This document shows positions 21,380-23,638 of a stretch of 23,638 nt of DNA, in pieces. Each line of letters opens with the position of its first letter. Position 1 is the first letter of the stretch. The stretch comes from CAZKYP01 sp964556885. Its GTDB lineage: Bacteria; Planctomycetota; Phycisphaerae; Sedimentisphaerales; Anaerobacaceae. A program made the position numbers and the translations under genes. The stretch covers positions 1-23,638 of the forward strand of contig CAZKYP010000030.1 of the NCBI GenBank assembly GCA_964556885.1, given 5' to 3'. A model generated the notes under the pieces. That model did no database searches, was not told where the DNA came from, and was given only the letters and a program-made list of their open reading frames with translations.

Positions 21380-23638
21380 TTATTTCTTTTCTGCGAACAT
21401 TTTTCGCAGGATGTTTATCAGTGTTTGCGGTTCGAAGTAGTTCTTTTGAAGCCGCAGGTACACCATCTTCGGATTCGGAATTCTAACCTTTCCCGATACC
21501 TTTGCAAACAAATCCCTGACCTTATCACTGTGATCGTCATCAAAAGAGAATATCAAATCCTGGCCCGATGCGACAATACTTTTTATATCATACCTGCCCG
21601 CCTTGATTCGAAGCTCAGCCAAATCGAGCAGCAGCTTCACCTCATCCGGCACCGGCCCGTAAACATCGTCCAACTCGTTCTTTATCTGCGCCAGATCCTC
21701 ATCCTCATACGCAACAGCAATCTTACGATAGACATCCAATCGAAGCCTGTTAATAGGGATATAATTTTTCGGTATATATGCGGCAAATCCCAAATCGACG
21801 ACCCCGGTCGGTATTGTCCGGACAGGCTCGTCTTTCAATCTCCTGACCGCATCGGCCAGTAGCTCGCAGTACATCTGGTAGCCAACCATCTGAATATGTC
21901 CGGACTGCGCTGCCCCCAAGATATTTCCCGCTCCGCGAATCTCCAAATCCCGCAGGGCGATTCTAAATCCCGCCCCCAGGTGCGAATATTCCTCAATCGC
22001 CTTGAGCCGCTTTGCGGCCAGCGGTGTAATCGGCCGCGAATTCGGCAGCAGCATATAAGCATAAGCCCGGTGCTTGTACCGGCCCACGCGGCCGCGAAGC
22101 TGGTGCAGCTCGGCAAGGCCGAATCTGTCCGCATCGTTGATGAGAATCGTATTCGCGTTCGGGATATCCAGACCAGATTCGATAATCGTCGTGCACACAA
22201 GCACATCGGTCCGGCCCGTCACGAACTCTATCATCGCCGACTCAAGCTCGCTCTTTGCCATCTGGCCGTGTGCGATGGTAATCTTCGCATCGGGAACAAG
22301 CTGCTGAATATCCCATGCCTTTTTCTCAATCGACCTTACCCTGTTATGCAGGAAAAATACCTGTCCCTGCCGGTTCATCTCCCGGAAAATCGCCTTCCTG
22401 ATAAGCTGCTCGTTGTATGAGGTCACGGATGTCACTATGCTGCGCCTGTCCAGCGGCGGCGTTGCCAGTGAGCTGATGTCACGCAGGCCCAGCAGCGACA
22501 TGTGCAGCGTCCTCGGTATCGGCGTTGCCGTCATCGTAAGGATGTCAACGTTGACTCGCATCCTCTTGAGCTTTTCCTTATGCTCGACTCCAAACCGTTG
22601 CTCCTCGTCGATAATCAAAAGCCCCAGGTCCTTGAAACCGACATCGTTGCTCAGTAGCCGGTGCGTTCCTATCAGGATATCGACCTTGCCGGCTTTCGTT
22701 CGGGCGACTATATCTTTTGCCTGTTTCGAGCTTTTGAAGCGGTTCAGGACTTCGATGCAAACGGGAAAATCCGCAAACCGCTCGGTAAAAGTCCTGCCGT
22801 GCTGCACGCACAAAACCGTCGTCGGCGTCAGGACAGCGACCTGTTTGCCGGCCTCGACGGCCTTGAACGCCGCACGCATTGCAAGCTCAGTCTTGCCATA
22901 ACCCACGTCTCCGCACAGCAGCCGGTCCATCACGATAGGCTGCTGCATGTCCGCCTTGATTTGCTCAGCGGCTGTAGTTTGATCCGGCGTCTCCTGGTAG
23001 GCAAACAGTTCTTCAAATTCCATCTGCCAGTTCGAATCGGGACCGTACGAAATCCCACCCCCTGACTGGCGTCTGGCTTGGACCTCCAAAAGCTCGACGG
23101 CAAGGTCACGCACTGAGCTTGCGACCTTTTCCTTTTGTTTCTGCCATCTTTTCGAACCGACTTTGCTGAGCTTCGGCCGCTTCGGGCTGGTCCCCACGTA
23201 TTTCTGCACCAGTGCAATATTGCGAACCGAGACCTGGACCTTGGCGTGGTCAGCATATTCGATTGTCAGATACTCATTTACGCCGCCCCGTTCGACAAGC
23301 TCAGGGCAAGCTTTTTCCTGTATTGTCTCTATACCCATAAACTTGCCGATGCCGTAGGAAGTGTGTACTACATAGTCACCCTCCTGCAAATCACTGAGCG
23401 AATCGACCGGCAAAGTCTGCCTGACAGTTTTGCGGGCCCTCCTGAGCACGTACTGGCCGAACAGTTCGTGGTGGCTTATCACAATCGTTCGCAGCGATTC
23501 GACCTCGAAACCCTGGTTGATATAGCCCGGCAGCAGCTTGAACCGACTCGGTATCTGCTTGTTGAGATCTTTTACAATCTCACCGACACGTTTAATCTCC
23601 GCCTCTGACTCGCAGTAAAGCAGCACTTCTTTACCTTT
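21380..23638 (-). CDS. mfd: Transcription-repair coupling factor Mfd (5' end outside window)
   Basis: 752 residues are visible, about two thirds of the protein; the UvrB-like N-terminal domains lie beyond 23638. The frame is open at the window edge (KGKEVLLYCE), so the GTG at 23626 is internal. The RNA-polymerase-interacting CarD-like domain begins LQEGDYVVHTSYGIGKFMGI. Helicase motifs: MDRLLCGDVGYGKTELAMRA (Walker A), LTPTTVLCVQH, LIGTHRLL, LLIIDEEQRFGVEHKEKL (DEEQ box), MTATPIPRTLHMSL, TIIESGLDIPNANT, and HQLRGRVGRYKHRAYAY. The C-terminal TRCF domain ends near 21380. Mfd dislodges stalled RNA polymerase and recruits UvrA. Odd: ACPELVERG inside the CarD-like domain is encoded by a short dispersed-repeat-like sequence (23287-23312) between ETIQEK and GVNEYLTIEYAD. 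Confidence 0.97.
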   Translation of the reverse strand, partial: KGKEVLLYCESEAEIKRVGEIVKDLNKQIPSRFKLLPGYINQGFEVESLRTIVISHHELFGQYVLRRARKTVRQTLPVDSLSDLQEGDYVVHTSYGIGKFMGIETIQEKACPELVERGGVNEYLTIEYADHAKVQVSVRNIALVQKYVGTSPKRPKLSKVGSKRWQKQKEKVASSVRDLAVELLEVQARRQSGGGISYGPDSNWQMEFEELFAYQETPDQTTAAEQIKADMQQPIVMDRLLCGDVGYGKTELAMRAAFKAVEAGKQVAVLTPTTVLCVQHGRTFTERFADFPVCIEVLNRFKSSKQAKDIVARTKAGKVDILIGTHRLLSNDVGFKDLGLLIIDEEQRFGVEHKEKLKRMRVNVDILTMTATPIPRTLHMSLLGLRDISSLATPPLDRRSIVTSVTSYNEQLIRKAIFREMNRQGQVFFLHNRVRSIEKKAWDIQQLVPDAKITIAHGQMAKSELESAMIEFVTGRTDVLVCTTIIESGLDIPNANTILINDADRFGLAELHQLRGRVGRYKHRAYAYMLLPNSRPITPLAAKRLKAIEEYSHLGAGFRIALRDLEIRGAGNILGAAQSGHIQMVGYQMYCELLADAVRRLKDEPVRTIPTGVVDLGFAAYIPKNYIPINRLRLDVYRKIAVAYEDEDLAQIKNELDDVYGPVPDEVKLLLDLAELRIKAGRYDIKSIVASGQDLIFSFDDDHSDKVRDLFAKVSGKVRIPNPKMVYLRLQKNYFEPQTLINILRKMFAEKK
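23287..23312. repeat. Short repeat-like insert (TTCGACAAGCTCAGGGCA type) within mfd
   Basis: The plus strand carries CCGTTCGACAAGCTCAGGGC followed by AAGC. On the coding strand this reads K/ACPELVERG in frame. Mfd proteins normally pass from the 'GIETI' strand to 'NEYLTIEY' with only a few residues between. The TTCGACAAGCTCAGG core is, to my recollection, a widespread dispersed bacterial repeat that often appears in proteins as PELVEG-like strings. Confidence 0.65.

Noticed and set aside
21896..22420. 174-aa plus-strand ORF
   Set aside because: Antisense shadow of mfd helicase motifs.
1..23638. CRISPR array, intact insertion sequence or additional tRNA
   Set aside because: No regularly spaced direct repeats, transposase motifs or cloverleaf signatures were found by reading; a covariance-model scan was not possible.

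Overview
The window looks like part of a metagenome-assembled chromosome of a Planctomycetota bacterium, most likely class Phycisphaerae. That placement is my inference. It rests on the secreted CBM9 plus LamG architecture, the lipoprotein-rich gene content and the style of the two-component genes. No marker gene here settles taxonomy. A run of exactly 100 N (5517-5616) marks a scaffold gap. Most genes are on the minus strand.

1-3460, accessory edge. A decayed tyrosine-recombinase C-terminus (plus strand) runs into the 3' end of ssrA (tmRNA, minus, 389-740), the usual picture of an island integrated at ssrA. Next to the 5' end of ssrA is an AT-rich three-gene minus-strand cassette (804-2142): a HigB-like toxin, a HigA-like antitoxin with a C-terminal extension, and a SecB-like chaperone. 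This is a toxin-antitoxin-chaperone (TAC) module. A good promoter and an inverted-repeat operator candidate lie just upstream. An FHA-GAF protein gene (2578-3453) follows, with a perfect sigma70-type promoter.

3461-6306, plus strand. A class II CPD photolyase, then a pyridoxamine-phosphate-oxidase-like protein cut by the gap, then hisA missing its first codons in the gap. The apparent single ORF across the N run is an artefact.

6389-13281, minus-strand signalling operon. In transcription order: a large secreted protein (TPR-like N-terminus, CBM9-like and LamG domains), an unusual membrane histidine kinase with a TPR-like sensory region and no HAMP, and two tandem paralogous OmpR/PhoB response regulators. 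Upstream are TGTTAC-type boxes with 11/22-bp spacing, which may be the regulator binding sites.

13453-18819, minus strand. HD hydrolase, parvulin-like lipoprotein, acpS and mnmG, with short spacings or overlaps. Then comes a remnant of a four-helix-bundle gene and a radical SAM protein. The radical SAM gene carries an 82-bp double-hairpin repeat read in frame. 19084-23638 holds a small lipoprotein (plus), an outer-membrane-barrel-like protein, a PD40 beta-propeller protein and most of mfd. mfd also carries a short repeat-derived in-frame insert.

The best candidates for follow-up are the TAC module with its strongly basic-tailed chaperone, the secreted-sensor/one-kinase/two-regulator operon with its putative boxes, and the repeats that have become coding sequence in two conserved genes.
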